64,000 bases of DNA from Balaenoptera acutorostrata (GCF_949987535.1 NC_080065.1:39161239-39225238); one strand, 5' to 3'. Positions 1 through 13,599 are shown, counted from the stretch's first letter. The notes: generated by a model from the letters alone, not told the origin. Numbers and translations: made by a program.

Positions 1-399
1 ATGGAGGAATATGATAGGCTAAGGAGTACGAGTTGAGTGTAGTCAACTGGTAGAAACTTAGCAAAGCCTCTTTGTTAGGATTCTTCTCTATGACCCTTTG
101 TCTTCAGAGATAAGGCTGCTCCTTTCCTCCAGGTACAGGGAGAGCCCATCTCACCTGAGGGTTGTATAACATGTTTCAGGGAAGAAGGGCAAGGGGAGAA
201 GAAAGTCGGAGTGACTCTCCTGCTTAAAATACTATGGGGCCATATTTTGGGGTAGCATGTCCTGAACCCCATCAGGGTATATGGAGGGGGCAAATGAGAG
301 GGAGCGGGGGAGATGAGAAATGAAGCTAGAAATAAAATCAAGAGCCAGATCTTGAAGAGCTTTCTAGACCATGCAATGGAAATTGAATTTTATCCTGTA

Positions 400-1380
400 G
401 TCTTTTTTTAAATTTTTTTTTGCTGGGAGATTCTTTTTTATTCATTTTTATCCTTAGAGAAAAGAAATTTAACTTACAAAGACCCGAAGAAACAATTTGT
501 CAAAATAAGTAACCCATCCAGGGTTTACAGACACCAAAGGCATGAAAAGTGGATTCCAGCACAGAGCATGAGGTGACTCCCAGCTGAAGCCAAACCGAGA
601 TGCCGGCGTCTAGGCCTCAGGGCAGCGCTAGCCCCCCAGGGTGGCGGCCACAGCAGCACCTACCCCCCATAAGGCTCCGGGGGCAAAGGAGGCCACCTCC
701 TCCCTCTGGCCCCAAGGGCTCAGCCCCTCCTCCTCACGGCTGTGATCTGCTTTGTGGAGAATTTACAAGATGAGGATGACCTACAGAAACCATAGGAACT
801 GACCGTACATCCTTCCTTATATCTATCTGTGTTCAGTGTCCCACCATAGAAAGTTCGTATCCAGAGAGAGCAGGTACGCCACGTGGAAGGGGGTCTGCGC
901 TAGGAAGACAGTCGGGAGGGCGGGGCAGGGAAAACGCCGAGACCGGGACCTTGACCGTGACCGGCGTGGAACCCGTACGTGATGTCAGTGGATCCAAGTG
1001 GAGGTTGGAGAGCTCCCCTCGCTGTGCTACGGCAGCTGCCCCTTCCCTCCCGGTCCTGCCGCCCGCAGGCGTGGGGCTCCCACAGTCCATCCGCCGTGGC
1101 GCTGGGCTGGCAGGGGCAGCAGGGGGAGGAAGCGGGGGAGAAGCTCCCTGTCCTCGCCAATCCAGGGCGCCTGCCCGGAGCTGAGGTCCTCCGACCTTCA
1201 GACAGACCGTGATGGAGTACTGAGGTATATAGTTTCTCGGAAAGTTTAGGAAACGGAATCAATACCGTGCTCGTCGTGGGGCCCGACGGTGCGGGAGCAC
1301 TCGGGCGGCTCCCTTACTGCCCACGTGCTGCAGCTTGGAATTGCCCTCAAACTGCTCCCATTTCTGGTCTCAGGACTTAA
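400..1380 (-). pseudogene. Possible processed retrocopy or ERV-flanking insert, parent not identified
   Basis: Read on the - strand, this GC-rich segment ends in AATAAAAAAGAATCTCCCAGC followed by nine A, the arrangement of a polyadenylated transcript copied into the genome. Only short, frame-broken ORFs remain (for example at 833-1090 and 900-1262). I do not recognise the parent gene. It abuts the LTR at 1381. The alternative is a CpG-rich genomic patch with a chance A tract. Confidence 0.35.
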
Positions 1381-1718
1381 TGAAGCTCAGGTTCTTGATG
1401 TCTCGTCGCAGAAAGGATTCAGTGAGAGACAAAGTGATAGGTAAGAAGTGGATTTATTTAGAGAGAAACACGCTCCACAGATGCAGTGTAGGCCATCTCA
1501 GAAGGCGAGAGCGGCCTCCTGCAGTCATTTTAATGAAGGATGCTAAGTGGGAAAGTAATATCTACATTTTAGAAAGATCCTGCAGGTGGTTTCCTGGAGA
1601 ATGAAGTTGAACTGGGCAAGACAGGAAGTAGAAAAGCCTGCTAAAAGGCTGTTTCAGCCAACTAGGTACCGGGTGGGATTGAGACCTTTAAAGGCCATTA
1701 CCATCATCATCCCCCACA
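1381..1718 (-). mobile_element. Solo LTR of an ERV1-like endogenous retrovirus
   Basis: On the - strand the segment starts TGTGGGGGATG and ends GAGCTTCA, so it has TG and CA ends over 338 bp. An AATAAA lies towards the end, before a CTCTCACTGAATCC stretch. This is the layout of a U3-R-U5 repeat. The sequence just after it (TTAAGTCCTGAGACC) looks like the start of internal sequence. No second LTR was found. The family name is not settled. Confidence 0.5.
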
Positions 1719-4515
1719 TGCAATTCAAAATTTAAGCAAAGCTAACCATAAAATAAGAATAATAGAACCCAAGTTCTGATTTTTCTTATGATGATTGTTT
1801 AGATGCATTGAAAAAATTATATCAAATATCAAAATATTTTAAGACTTCTATTGCCTCTTCTCTTTGGTGCCCTGGTCCGCTGGTGCCCTAAAGCATGTGC
1901 ATCACTGTGTCTTGTGGGATCCAGCCTGCCCAGTACAGGCGGTGGTCAGGATGATGGGTAAAAAGACTGGGGTGGTTTGAAGTGGGAGAGTCGACAGGAC
2001 TGAGTGATGGGTGAGGGGAAGAGAGAAGCCAGGGACGGCGCTGAGACTTCTGACTTGGGTGGCAGGGTCGTGCCCTGCCTTTGGATTTCTACTGCTTGTC
2101 ATTGCTGACATTTGGCCGTGGCCCCTCCCGGGCAGGCACCCTTCCAGCATCTGTTCCCTCTGCAGAGTGCCTCCATCCTTTGCACTTAGTCCAGGCTCCA
2201 ACGGGTATTTTAAAATGCCCTCATCCGAGGGCCCCCAATAAATCCCTCACAGACTTTAAAATCCTCAGGACCAGATCCAGCCTCTGACATAACCACCGTT
2301 TCAGCACAGCTCTGTCATGAGACTCCTGACACAACCTTGGCTCAGATCGGAGGGCTCAGCAGGGGCCCCCATTCCTTTCACCCATCTCTCATCCTCCCCT
2401 TGTAGGTGGCTCCTCTGTGCAAAGGTAACCTGGTCCCCTTACTTACTCGGGAACTGTGGCTCAGTGACAAAAGGAGAAGATTCAGCCTGTAGAGACACAG
2501 CTTTATCCCGATGACATGCATCATGTCATCACCCACTGTCAGCCCCCAAATCTGTCTGGGAACAAAAGGCCCCAGGCAGCAGCTAAATACATCTCTGGGG
2601 TTGTTTCTGAATATTCTGAAATATCCATAACTCAACTGGGAAGAGAATTCCCCCCATGATCCTGAGACTAGAGTTCATTACACTGTTTTCTTCGGGATTC
2701 CCAAAGCCCTAACTCTGAGAGAAACAAAAACAAATGCAGAGGGCACACCAGCTAATATTCTCCATGAGGGCTTTAAGTCCCTCTTCGTGTTCCTCCAGGC
2801 CTGGTGTCAGATACTTGCACCACAGTACCATGTATTGTTTTCATCACCAATATTGGAGCACCCCCTTCTGCCTGGGGGTGTATTCTACAGTCAGTTGGTA
2901 ATTATGTCACCATTTCAACCACTTGACACAAAGTGCCAGATTTCATTTCTTTCCAAGTCATCCTACTTCCGAACTCACAACTCTGGAAAATCTCAGCTTT
3001 GGAATGCTGGACTAGACCATGCCGGGTGGGTAGGCCAGTCTATTGTATCAGAGATGAGTTACTTTTACATACACAGTCACCAGAGAGAGGCCATGTTCCC
3101 CAGAAATCCGTGGAGGTAAACGTATATTTTTAGTCCTTAAGCCAAGAAAATTGCTGTCATAATCATAAATAGTCCAAATAGCAACAACAACAAAAGGGCA
3201 CACTGAAGTATACAGGGTGAAATGTGAAAGAGCTTCTTGAATTCTCCACCTCCGCCCCTATTTCATTTCCCTCCTCCTTGGCAACAGTTGGGTACTGCAC
3301 ATCCAGAACTTTTCCTGCACTTTGTAGGTATCTTTCCTTATGTGTGCATAGATCGCCACTTAAATGAAGTGACTGTTATCATGAAGCTCTCAGAGATGTG
3401 CCTATTTCACAGATCCGTACATACCCCTTATCTTTACAATGATAAATAATTCATAAAATTCAAACTAAAGTAGTACAGGGCAGGGAGGAGGGGGAGTGTG
3501 GGCTGAGAATCACAGCAGAAATCTTCTTGATGCATAATTCAGGATCTTTCCGTGTGCAGTCTGTGATCTTTTTGCAGTTTTATACATTCGAATAATACCT
3601 GGTTTCTAGAGCTCATGCTCTGTTCGTGGGCTGCCCCATGAGATGAGATCCTTGTTATCTACTTTCACTCACCTCCTTGGGGAAATATTTTCAGCCTGAA
3701 ATACCGGGTCAATTAGCAAGCACCATGGAACAGTATGTAATTCTCAGAACTGGCTCCAGAAGCCTCCTGGCTCCCTGGTGGGTGCCCCTTAAACTGCCTC
3801 GCCAACACTGTGTAATCACTTCTTCTTCAACCAGCCTCAAAGTGTTCCCGTTCTGGGGAAGAAAGCGTCTCTAATTACATTTGCCTTTCTCTTCCTCAGT
3901 CGCCAAGGTCCTCTGTGCAGACAGACGCCTGTGCTCAGCAGTTCCTGGAGCAGCAAAGGCACAGCCAGACAGGAGGGCCCTTCCTCTCCTTTTAGAGAGC
4001 AGTGAATTTTGCTTTTCCAAGCCAGGTAGGCCTGCGTGATCTTTGACTTCATGACTCATGTTCTTTAACGGATTTACATTATTACTTACTATGTTACTCC
4101 CTTCACATGGAAGGCCAGTTTGGTATTAATGTATTTTCTCTTCATGTAAAATCCAGAATGACTGCTTATACCTACATGATTTATGAATTTCCTGCCTCCC
4201 TAGAGGATATCCTATTTCTCATCAAGATGAATATTTATTTGATTAAAAAAAACAACTAATCTTTGATCCTGGTATACCTACGGGTATCGACCTATAAAGA
4301 CATGTAAATACCCTTTATTACCATTTTCTTTCCCGAGAGCATTTAAAAATGTGGAGATGCTGTATTTTCTATGGGCTAAATTGCTGTTTACTGAAGACCT
4401 CAGGAATGGTTTTCTGTGAAGTGAGTTGAGGGAATGTCCTTTATGGAAACCGGGTGGGGGGGTTTTCCCTGTGTTTGCTCCTGGCTGGTTTGAGGCCAGC
4501 CTCCTATGAATTTTA

Positions 4516-4677
4516 TTTTATTTTATTGAAGTTTATTTTATTTTTTTTATACAGCAGGTTCTTATTAGTTATCTATTTTATACATATTTGTGTATACATG
4601 TCAATCCCAGTCTCCCAGTTCATCCCACCACCACCACCACCCCCACCCCCGCTTTCCCTCCTTGGTGTCCATACTCT
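4516..4677 (-). mobile_element. L1 3'-end fragment
   Basis: It is an L1 3' end on the - strand, flanked by the direct repeat tatgaatttta at 4505-4515 and 4678-4688. It contains a CCA/CCCCCA-rich run. Confidence 0.7.
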
Positions 4678-5070
4678 TATGAATTTTAAATTGTTCATGA
4701 CAACAGAAGAAGAAAAAGCTACAGCAGCTGAGACATCAGATATAGTAGCCATGGAGATAAAAGCGCTGCTTTTTTCCCTCTGGGATGCAAAATTTGTGTT
4801 TAAATGTGAATGACATCTTGAGATCAATGCATTTGATACAGTTCAGTAGTACAATAAAGAATGGTGTCAGAGATTGGGTAGAAAGATAAGGAAGTGTTCA
4901 CTTAATGAATGAAGGCTTTTTGGAAGAGGTGGGCCAAAGACAAAGTATTTTGGGAACTAGGGACAAGTCATTTAATCTCTCTGGCCCTTGTCTCCTAAGC
5001 CCTAAAGTGAAGGGGTGGGAGGGGAGGAGCACTGAAGTGTCCCCCGTTTCTAACATTCTGTAATTCTTTG

Positions 5071-5268
5071 TTCTAGCCATTTTGGACAGTGTAGGCAAAG
5101 AACAGCAGGCAAGATCTAAATAAAAGTCTGAAAGGGGAGCTAGCTGTTAAGAATGCAAGCTGGAGGGACTTCTAGCCATTTTGGACAGTGTAGGCAAAGA
5201 ACAGCAGGCAAGAACTAAATAAAAGTCTGAAAGGGGAGCTAGCTGTTAAGAATGCAAGCTGGAGGGAC
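5071..5268 (+). repeat. 99-bp tandem duplication including a SINE head
   Basis: Two copies (5071-5169 and 5170-5268) differ at one base that I can see (gatcta versus gaacta). Copy 1 ends in ggagggact, which is the first part of the SINE head. Copy 2 runs on into the complete SINE. Confidence 0.92.
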
Positions 5269-5387
5269 TTCCCTGGTGGTCCAGTAGTTAAGACTCTGCA
5301 CTCTTCCACTGCAGGGGGTGCAGGTTCAATCCCAGGTCCGGGAACTAAGGTCCCACATGCCGTGCGGCACAGCCAAAAAACAAAAAA
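5264..5387 (+). mobile_element. CHR-type tRNA-derived SINE, short form
   Basis: The head is gggacttccctggtggtcca. B-box-like ggttcaatccc and an A-rich tail after gccgtgcggcacagcc follow. It is the intact copy next to the duplicated head. Confidence 0.88.
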
Positions 5388-5589
5388 GTGAGCTGGGATG
5401 GAAGATGTGTGCAGAAATGTGAATGGCAGAAAGGGAACAGGAATGGTCTGGAATCAGAAGGTTGTATTTAATCCAAAAATATGGTCAAGGTAGTAGGAAA
5501 AAGATTTGAAGGCAGCTGGCTGGGTAGTTTGCATTAAGTGAATATTTTCTAGTGTAACATTTTAATTCCCTTAATTGTTTCAAATGTAT

Positions 5590-6500
5590 TTTAACAGCTT
5601 TATTAAGATGTAATTCAAATACCACACAATTGACTCATTTAAAGTATACAATTCAGTGACTTTTAGTATATTCACAGAGCTGTGCATATTTACATCACCA
5701 CAATCAATTTTAGAATATTTTCATTACCCTAAAAAGAAATGTTGCTCTGCTTAGTCAGTATTCCCAACTCCTCCCTCTAAACCCTAGCCAACCACTAATC
5801 TACTTTCTGTTGCTATAGATTTGCCTATTCTGAACACTTCATGTAAATGGGATCATACAATATACGGTCCTTTATGACTGCTTCTTTCACCTGGCAGAAT
5901 GTTTTCAAGGTTTGTCCTTGTACATATGTCAGTACTTCATTTCTTTTTATTGATGAATAATATCCACTGTATGGATATACCACATTTTATTTATCCATTC
6001 ATCAGTTGATGGATATTTGGGTTGTTTCTGCTTTTTAGCTATTATGAATTATGCTGCTATGAACATTTGTATATAAGTTTTTGTGTGGACATGTTTTCAT
6101 TTCTCTAAGGTATATACCTAGGAGAGGAATTGCTAGTTTATGAGATAACTATATTCAACTGTTTTAAAAACTGACAGATTGTTTTTCAAGGCGCTGCACC
6201 ATTTCACATTCCCACCAGCAGTGTATGAAGTTTCCAGTTCCTCCACATCCTCTCTAACACTTGTTATTACCTGTCTTTTTTATTCTAGCCATCCTAGTGG
6301 GTGTGAAGTGGTATCTCATTGTGGTTTTGCGTTCCCTGATGGCTCATGACGTTGAGCATCTTTATATGTTTTTACTGGCCGTCTGTATATCTTCTTTGGA
6401 GAAATGTCTATTTAGATCCTTTGCCCATTTTTAATTGGGTTATTTGTCTTTTTATTTGAGTTATTTTTTGTGTTATCTTTTTATTTTTAATTGAGTTATT
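5590..6500 (-). mobile_element. Old L1 fragment (3' end and end of ORF2)
   Basis: The sequence reads as the complement of an L1 3' region with the familiar cttcatttctttttattgat-type stretch on the + strand. It is diverged and has no long ORF. It is an older mammalian subfamily judged by eye. Confidence 0.7.
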
Positions 6501-6525
6501 TTATTTATAGATTCTCGATACAAAT

Positions 6526-6553
6526 CCTAACACTAGACCACCAGGGAACTCCC
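6526..6553 (-). mobile_element. SINE head fragment
   Basis: The + strand cctaacactagaccaccagg and the following gaactccc are the complement of a SINE head. The rest of the element is not recognisable. Confidence 0.4.
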
Positions 6554-7059
6554 AGAACCTAGTTTAAATTTATACTAACTCAATTTTAGTGAAATCAAGA
6601 AACTTTACTCCTTTATAGCTCCATTCCCTCCTCCTCTTTGTTGTACTATTATTGTTATAACTATTGTATCTTTATATGTTAAAAATAAAACCACATATTG
6701 TTATAATTATTCATTTATATGATTAATGTCTTTTAAAGACGCTGAGAGAAGAAAGGATAGCAAGTGTAGATAGACTTGAGGATTATTACAAACCCCTTGA
6801 GTGAAGAAATCCTCTCTACTTTGCTTCATTATCATATCCCCTGCACCTAGAACAGTGTTTGTCACATAGTAGATGCTCATTTAATATATAAATGAATGAA
6901 TAATGACCTCCATACAGACAATCAATGAAATCCCAGAGAGAGAGAGTCCCAATAAGATGTAGAGATGAGTAACGAAGAGATTGAGATTAAGAGAATAAGG
7001 TTGCGTGAGTTGTGTGTATTGGGGAAGAGGTAATAATCATAGTGAGAAGAAGTGAGAGT

Positions 7060-7148
7060 GTCTTTCTCATTCAGTGCCATATGTATCTGAGGCTTAACAT
7101 GGTGTTGGCATATAGCAGATGCTCAATAAATGTTGAATGAATGAATGA
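7060..7148 (+). mobile_element. L2-like 3' end
   Basis: It ends in tgctcaataaatgttgaatg followed by tgaatg repeats, the typical 3' end of an L2 element. Similar shorter ends lie at 6850-6905 and 8950-9003. Confidence 0.5.
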
Positions 7149-7218
7149 TGCATCCTATGGCTGGTGCAGATCTTGGAGGATGAGGCAAGAGAGTTTCAGT
7201 CTTAGAAGTCCCTGTGTT

Positions 7219-7393
7219 GGGACTTCCCTGGTAGTCCAGTGGTTAAGACTCTGTGCTCCGAATGCAGGGGGCCCAGGTTCGATCCCTGGTCAGGGAACTA
7301 GATCCCGTTTGCCGCAACTAAGATCCCGCCTGCCACACCTAAGACCTGGCGCAGCCAAATAAATAAATAAATTAAATATTTTTTTAAAAAAGA
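7219..7393 (+). mobile_element. CHR-type SINE with target-site duplication
   Basis: A complete SINE with tail aaataaataaataaa. It is flanked by the 15-bp direct repeat agaagtccctgtgtt at 7204-7218 and 7394-7408. Confidence 0.92.
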
Positions 7394-10195
7394 AGAAGTC
7401 CCTGTGTTCCCCAAATGAATACAATCTCTGTCTCTTCTCAGTGCCTCTGGCTCTAAACTGGTGCTTCTCCTGAGGTCTCACCTTGTGTCCCACATCCCCA
7501 CTGGACTGCCTGGACCACCTGCTCCCTTTGTGGGTCCTAAGCAGGATGTCCAATTACTGAAGGATGAGAAGTGCAAGCCTATTGGTTAAGACTGAGCAGA
7601 GGGAAGACAATAAATTTATCGTTAACCAAGCTGGTAGGGTGGTTTGAAGGGGAAGAAGAAAATTATTAGTGATGGGCAGAGGCAACTGAGAGAAAACCTG
7701 TGATCTTCTACATTTATATGCTCATTCATTCACCCACAACAGTTATTGAAAGCTTGCATAGAACAAAGTGTTCAGCTTTCCTTATGCCAAATATTAAATC
7801 CTAGACATAAATAATTACTGTATTGTAAAAACATTCTGGAAATAACTATATAGCCCGCTGTGGTGGTGAAGATGAGCCCTGAGACTGGAGCCTCCCTGCC
7901 TGGGCTTGAATACTGGATGGGTGGAGTCGCCTTACCTCCCTTTTTGTAAAACCGAGAATTCATGTAAGGATTAAATGGTTAATACACATAAATCACCTAG
8001 AATAGTGCCCACCCCATCGTATGTATTATAATATGTAAGAGCTAGCTATTATTATTGGTGTAATAATTGTTATTAAACAAAGACTAGAATAGTTGAGATT
8101 ATCAGTAAATTTCAATAAAATTTTAGACTTCCCATTTTCCATACTACATATCTATCTAGGCTTCTCCTTAGTAGCAGCCAATTATGTATATATGTATTTA
8201 TTTATTTTACAGCTTGAGCAAATGAGAAGCAACAACTCTCTTCTTATATATATTTATTTCATTTTGTTATGTGGTTACTGTGGTAAAGAGCTGTTTTCTA
8301 CCTTTGAAAAACCAGCTTTACTCCAGAGGTTACCAGAGCAGAGAGGAGCCCCATGGATGGATAATTCAGAGGGCAGGAAAGCGGTTGCTTTTCTTTCAAG
8401 TTAGGTTGATCTGAATGAATTCCTGCCTGAGATTTCAAAGCTATGGCAGATCAATGGACTCAGGAATCAAAGACATCAAAGGTGATGTTTCTAATGTAAA
8501 TGTATGAGCCATTCAAAACACTAATTAATGACTGTTCCTAGCTGGTTGTATCATGTAAAAGAGCAGCGTCATTAAAGATTCTTTTTTAAGGTTTAAAAAA
8601 AAATCTTTAGATTAGAAAGATACAGTAGAATGGTTGGATGTTTATTTCCATCACTGAATGCGAGAACCGCCCCTTCCCCTTACTCCCCTATTCCCCATAA
8701 GTGTTCCATAACCCACTTGCATTGCTTGGACCCTTAAAGTTCACTTGTACAATTAAGATTTGTCTTACTGTAGAACTGCAGGGTCCCTTCCAGTCAATTT
8801 TCTCAGTTGAAGCATAGAACGCGCTTCAAACACCGAACATTGGTACCCAATGTGCTTATCTCAGCAGCAGATCGCCTATTTTAAGTCATGCACGCACAGT
8901 GAGTGTCCAAGTCGTTGGAGCCTTAGTAAACTCATCATGTGGAGAGGGGTTTTTTTGGCACATAATAGGTGTTTAATAAATGTTTGTTAAATGAATGAAT
9001 GATGGTGGTGATGGTGAGCTGAAAATACATTTATCATAAATAGGAGTCTTATCTAGATTTTTCACCCTGAATGATCCCAGACAAGCCATTTAACTGGATC
9101 ATTTCATGCCTTGGTTTCCATGTCTTTAAAAGAAAGTATTGATATAATTAGTGGTTTTAGGAGTAGACTCGAGCTATGTTAATTCAAAATAATTACACTG
9201 AAGACTTCTACTGCCGAACTCACCTGGTTACAGCAAGGAGCAGGGAAGCAATCTAAACATCAGGTTATACATTTGTCAACACAGTCTCACACTGGTCGTC
9301 AGGAAAGTGAGCACTCGCTCTTATTTGGCCTGAGGTGCCTTCCAGGGAGGGATGCTATCAGGTAAAACAAATAACACAGTGGATATGCAGCTACACACTT
9401 ATTTATCCTCATTAACTATCCAAAGTAAGAGGAAGAAATAACACATTTAAGTAAAATGATCACATTATATATCATCCAAACAATGACACTTTTGAGAATA
9501 AGAAAAGGAGGTAATATTAATCACATTGGGAAACGCATGGACAGTAATAGGCAAACCAGAATGTACAGTCAACCTGGGTCTATGCCATGTCCAGAAGCAG
9601 TCTCAAGTGTGCAGGATCAATTTTGCCCTTTTTTACCTAACTAAAAATTTTCCCTTCCTGACCTCACCGTTTGCCTGTGATAGAACTCTCAATCCTCTTA
9701 AGATCTACGGTAGATCACTTGTAGCTTCACCTTTATTTGCTAGTTACAGCATCTGTGTTTCTCATTATAAAATCATTAGCACTAACTAGGCAACTAAGAA
9801 TGAGGCATATTCCTTCTGCTCCATTTGGTGAAATTCTTCCTGTGTTTTTAGCTAATTTCCTTATGTGAGTGTTCTACTGTTACTCACACCTTATTTTGTC
9901 TGATTTTCTACAGGTCCTGGTGCCCTGTACACATTCTCCTAAATTTGCTGATGACACGTTTCAGTTCTACTAGTGAATCTTGATAACTTTTCTTCCTCCT
10001 ATAAGATAAATTTCCCCCCTAACTAGCACTGCCCAGTCAATAGTCGTAGGATATTGACACCTCAGCTGGCTGTACCCGCTAGAATATCCATGTATTCTGG
10101 TGGAAAAGAGCCAGGTCTTTTACACATTTGCTCAACAAATATTTAATTGAGCTCTTATTTGTGCCAAATACTGTTTAGAGTCCTGGATATATAAT

Positions 10196-10640
10196 CTAGT
10201 CTGTGATCTGTCTGTTGGTTTTCTTAATGGTATCTTTTGATACCCGTAAATTTTAAATGCTGATGAAGTCAAACTTACCAAATTTTTTTTCCCTCTTACT
10301 GTTTGTGCTTTTTGTATCTAGTCCAAAAAACTTGCCCTACTTCAAAGTCCTGGAGATATACTTCTAGAAGCTTTATGGTGTTAGGTTTTATGTTTAAGTC
10401 AATGACATATCTCAGATTAATTTCTGTGCATGGTGTGGGATAAAGGTCAAGGTTCAACTTTTATTTACACAGACATCCAGTAGGTCCAGCACCATGTGTT
10501 AAAAAAGACTTGCCTTTCCCCACTGAATTAGCTTGGCGCCTTGGTGGAAAATCAGTTGACCGTATATATGGGTCAATTCCTGGACTCTCTTTTGATTTTT
10601 TTGTCTATCCTTACACACTGTCTCAATTACTGTAGCTCTT
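10196..10640 (-). mobile_element. Old L1 ORF2 fragment
   Basis: The segment is diverged L1 ORF2 sequence in antisense, parallel to part of the long L1 at 17,200-17,560. No open frame remains. Confidence 0.65.
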
Positions 10641-11360
10641 ATGAATATAGTCCATATAAGTCAAATATGATCACTACCCTGAAGGAGCTTACAATCTGAT
10701 TTATGAGAGAGACAGTCAACATAGAAGTCATAATAGTACAAAGAGGTGGAGAAAATCACAGTGCTAGCCACAGATGTTGGAAGTACAAAAGAGAACTCCA
10801 CCTGGTTTAGGTGTGTAGGTACACAAGCTTCCTGAAAGAGGTAACACCTAAAATGATCCTTAAGGGATCAGTAGGAATTTGCAGAGGAGTAGGTCTGGTG
10901 CCCTCCAGTAAGAGTGAGGAGACCAGTGTGGCTGGGTGGAGTGAGTGAGGTGGAGATTGGAAGAGATGACATCAAAGAAGAAGGGGACCACACTGGGCAG
11001 AGCCTTGAAGGCCATTTTAAGGGTCTTAGCTTTTACTCTGAGTGAGAAGGGAAGCCATCCAAGGGTTTTGAGTAGAGAAGTGACACGATCTGATGTCTTT
11101 TAGAAGGATCTTCCTGGATGCTCTGTCTGAAACAGATGATGTCTGAGCTGATCTCAGAGCTTCTATCTTACCTGGCTGGTGGGTGCCAGATAAAACAGAA
11201 GCTCTGAGACCAGCTGCAGAGACTGTAACTAAAATCCAATCAAAAACTGATGGTGGCTTGGACTCAATGGTAATACTGGGATGACTGTGGTTTGGGTAAT
11301 AATGGGATAAAGGGATTGTGTTCTGGATATATTTTGAAAATAGAGCCAATGAGATTTGCT
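10640..11360 (+). repeat. Old mammalian interspersed repeat, family unresolved
   Basis: It shows the series ggccattttaagggtcttag, gaagccatccaagggttttg and a later gatttgctgacagattga. Parallel copies occur at about 31,400-32,300 and 33,400-34,180. I recognise it as a common old mammalian repeat but cannot name it with confidence. Confidence 0.55.
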
Positions 11361-13319
11361 GACAGATTGAACATGAGATATAAGATAAAAAGAGGAGTCC
11401 AGGTTTTCGGCTTCAGCTAGAAGGATGTGTTGCCAGTCACCAATATGTGAGAGCAAGTCTGGAGAAGAAAATCAGAAGCTTGGTTTTCCTACTTTAGAGT
11501 AAATATGAGAGATTACTACCCAAAGTACAAGCAATTTCCCCTACAGAGAAAGCAGGTGGAGATAAAGTCATCATGTGAGTCGTCAAGCCATGTGTGCAGC
11601 ACTGTCCTAGGTGATGGGGAATCTAGGGGAATGGACGTGACCCCTGCACGTGGACCCTGCTCCTGAGGAGAGCTGCGGGGAGGCTTGATTCACACCAATG
11701 AAATGGAAGAAATGTGAAGTCAAGGACCAGATTGTGGATACAGACCTCAGGTGCCACAGGATAGTAGCAGTGTGGTCAGGAGTACTTAAAGTATGCTTCT
11801 AGAAGGAAATGGGAAAGGAGCCATCTTCACAGGTTGGGGAAAACTTAGAGAGGAAAAGACAAAACTGTGGTACTAAGCAGGAACCACTAGAGACACAGAT
11901 ATTCTAGGCCTGGCTGGAAGGGTTGTCAGAAGGATTTTCAAAATTTGGTTCCTGGCACATAGTAGGCACTTGAGAAAGGATAGCTAGTAGTAGGTGTTAT
12001 ATGGGGGGAATAATGGAGATAAAATTGTGAGTCAAACTGTCCTGAGTTCAGCCCCACCCCCATGTCAACACCTACTCCTCTGATGCCCTTTGCCCTTTCT
12101 CCTTTCCTAGGTTGTCTTCTAGTACCTCTATTAGAAACCTTCAAATCTGGCTTTCTAAATTGTTTGTGAGGGGAAAAGGGAATTCGACTATCCTATTTTA
12201 GCAGGTCCATGCAGGCTTATGGGTTTTTAATCATCTCACTTGTGTGAAGACTACAAAGGTCCAGAAGGGGGCAATGTGACTCTTGGACTTCAGGCGGGCT
12301 TTTTTTTTCCTACATATGCTTTGGAATTCATCCCCTTGTCCCCTGCCACCAGCACCCCTCACTTACCTCCACTGCTGGATAACTATTTAAGAATCCTCAG
12401 ATGTGTTTCTTGTAGCGTGTAAAGGGATCACTTATGATGGATGGGAGGATCTTAGTAAAGGTTTCAAATTTTACTTGAAATTTGAATTTTTTATGATGAA
12501 TTTTTTATGACGGTGAAAGTAAGAGCTTTTATTCTGAAATGCTGTTCTCCTCCATGACCGTAGCACTCCAGCCCTCCTGCCATGATAGACTTTCTTGAGT
12601 TCTGCTCAAACAGAAAAAAATGTTTTTTCTAACACCCCCTATGGCCATCACTCAAACGTTGTTCCTGCTTCTTAGTGAACACACTACATTAGAGCTGAAG
12701 AAAGTTATAAGGCAGCAAAAGAGCAGTGTCTGCTTTGACTTGCAAATATTTTTAATCCCTTAAAAATAAACCACGAGCTGCAAATAGGCATGAGTGTTCC
12801 TGTACTGTGTTTCCTAAATTAGTTATTCCTGAGGAGATGTAGAATACATTTTGTTTTTCTGCTCAGGGCCACCTGCTTGTGATTCAACCCATGGGTTCGT
12901 TCTGTACCTTAATGCCATTCCTTATTTGTATGGAGGCAACCACGCTCCCTCAGAAGAGCTGGGAAGATCTGTGTTTTGGAAATGAATTATAACTGAGATT
13001 CATATCTTTATGGGGAAGGGTCTGAGTTTCTGCCATGTTGCTTCTGGAACTTGACCCCATTCTCTTCCTCACGTGTTTGAAATTCCTGGTTTCACATGTT
13101 GTAAGGTTAACTTAAATATACAATCTCCATGCTCTTGGAGCTAACAGTCAAGACATTAAGGGCAACTTTCTTAATTTCAGTTGGCCTTAGTTTTGTTTTT
13201 CGTTTTAATCTGTGAAAAGGAAGTGACGGTACCTTACCTCACAGGGTTGTCATGTCATTCATCCATTCATTCACTTATTCATCCATTTCACTGTTGTCGT
13301 AAAATACCTAGCATTATAA

Positions 13320-13565
13320 AATTACAAATATTATATTTTTTGAACTAGTAGATTTTAACAAATTTTAAAATTGCATTATAGAAAAATTTAATACAGATAC
13401 AAAAATGGTGCGAAGAACGTTATAAACCTCCATGTGCTCGTCACCCAGTTTCAAAAATGATCAATTCATGGGTCAGTCTTGTTTCATTTAAATTCCCATC
13501 ATTTTCTCCACTCATTATTTTGGAACAAATTCCAGACATATTATTTTATCTAACAATCATTTTTA
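13320..13565 (-). mobile_element. Old L1 3' fragment
   Basis: Diverged L1 3' sequence in antisense (for example cctccatgtgctcgtcaccc on the + strand). Confidence 0.5.
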
Positions 13566-13599
13566 AAGATTAATGTTTATCCTATTAAAAACCTAATTA

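Noticed and set aside
833..1262. GC-rich - strand ORFs of 85 and 120 codons as possible genes
   Set aside because: They overlap in different frames, show no recognisable domain and lie in a segment that looks like an insert with a poly(A)-like end.
5071..5268. CRISPR-like repeat array
   Set aside because: There are only two adjacent copies with no spacers, in a mammalian genome.
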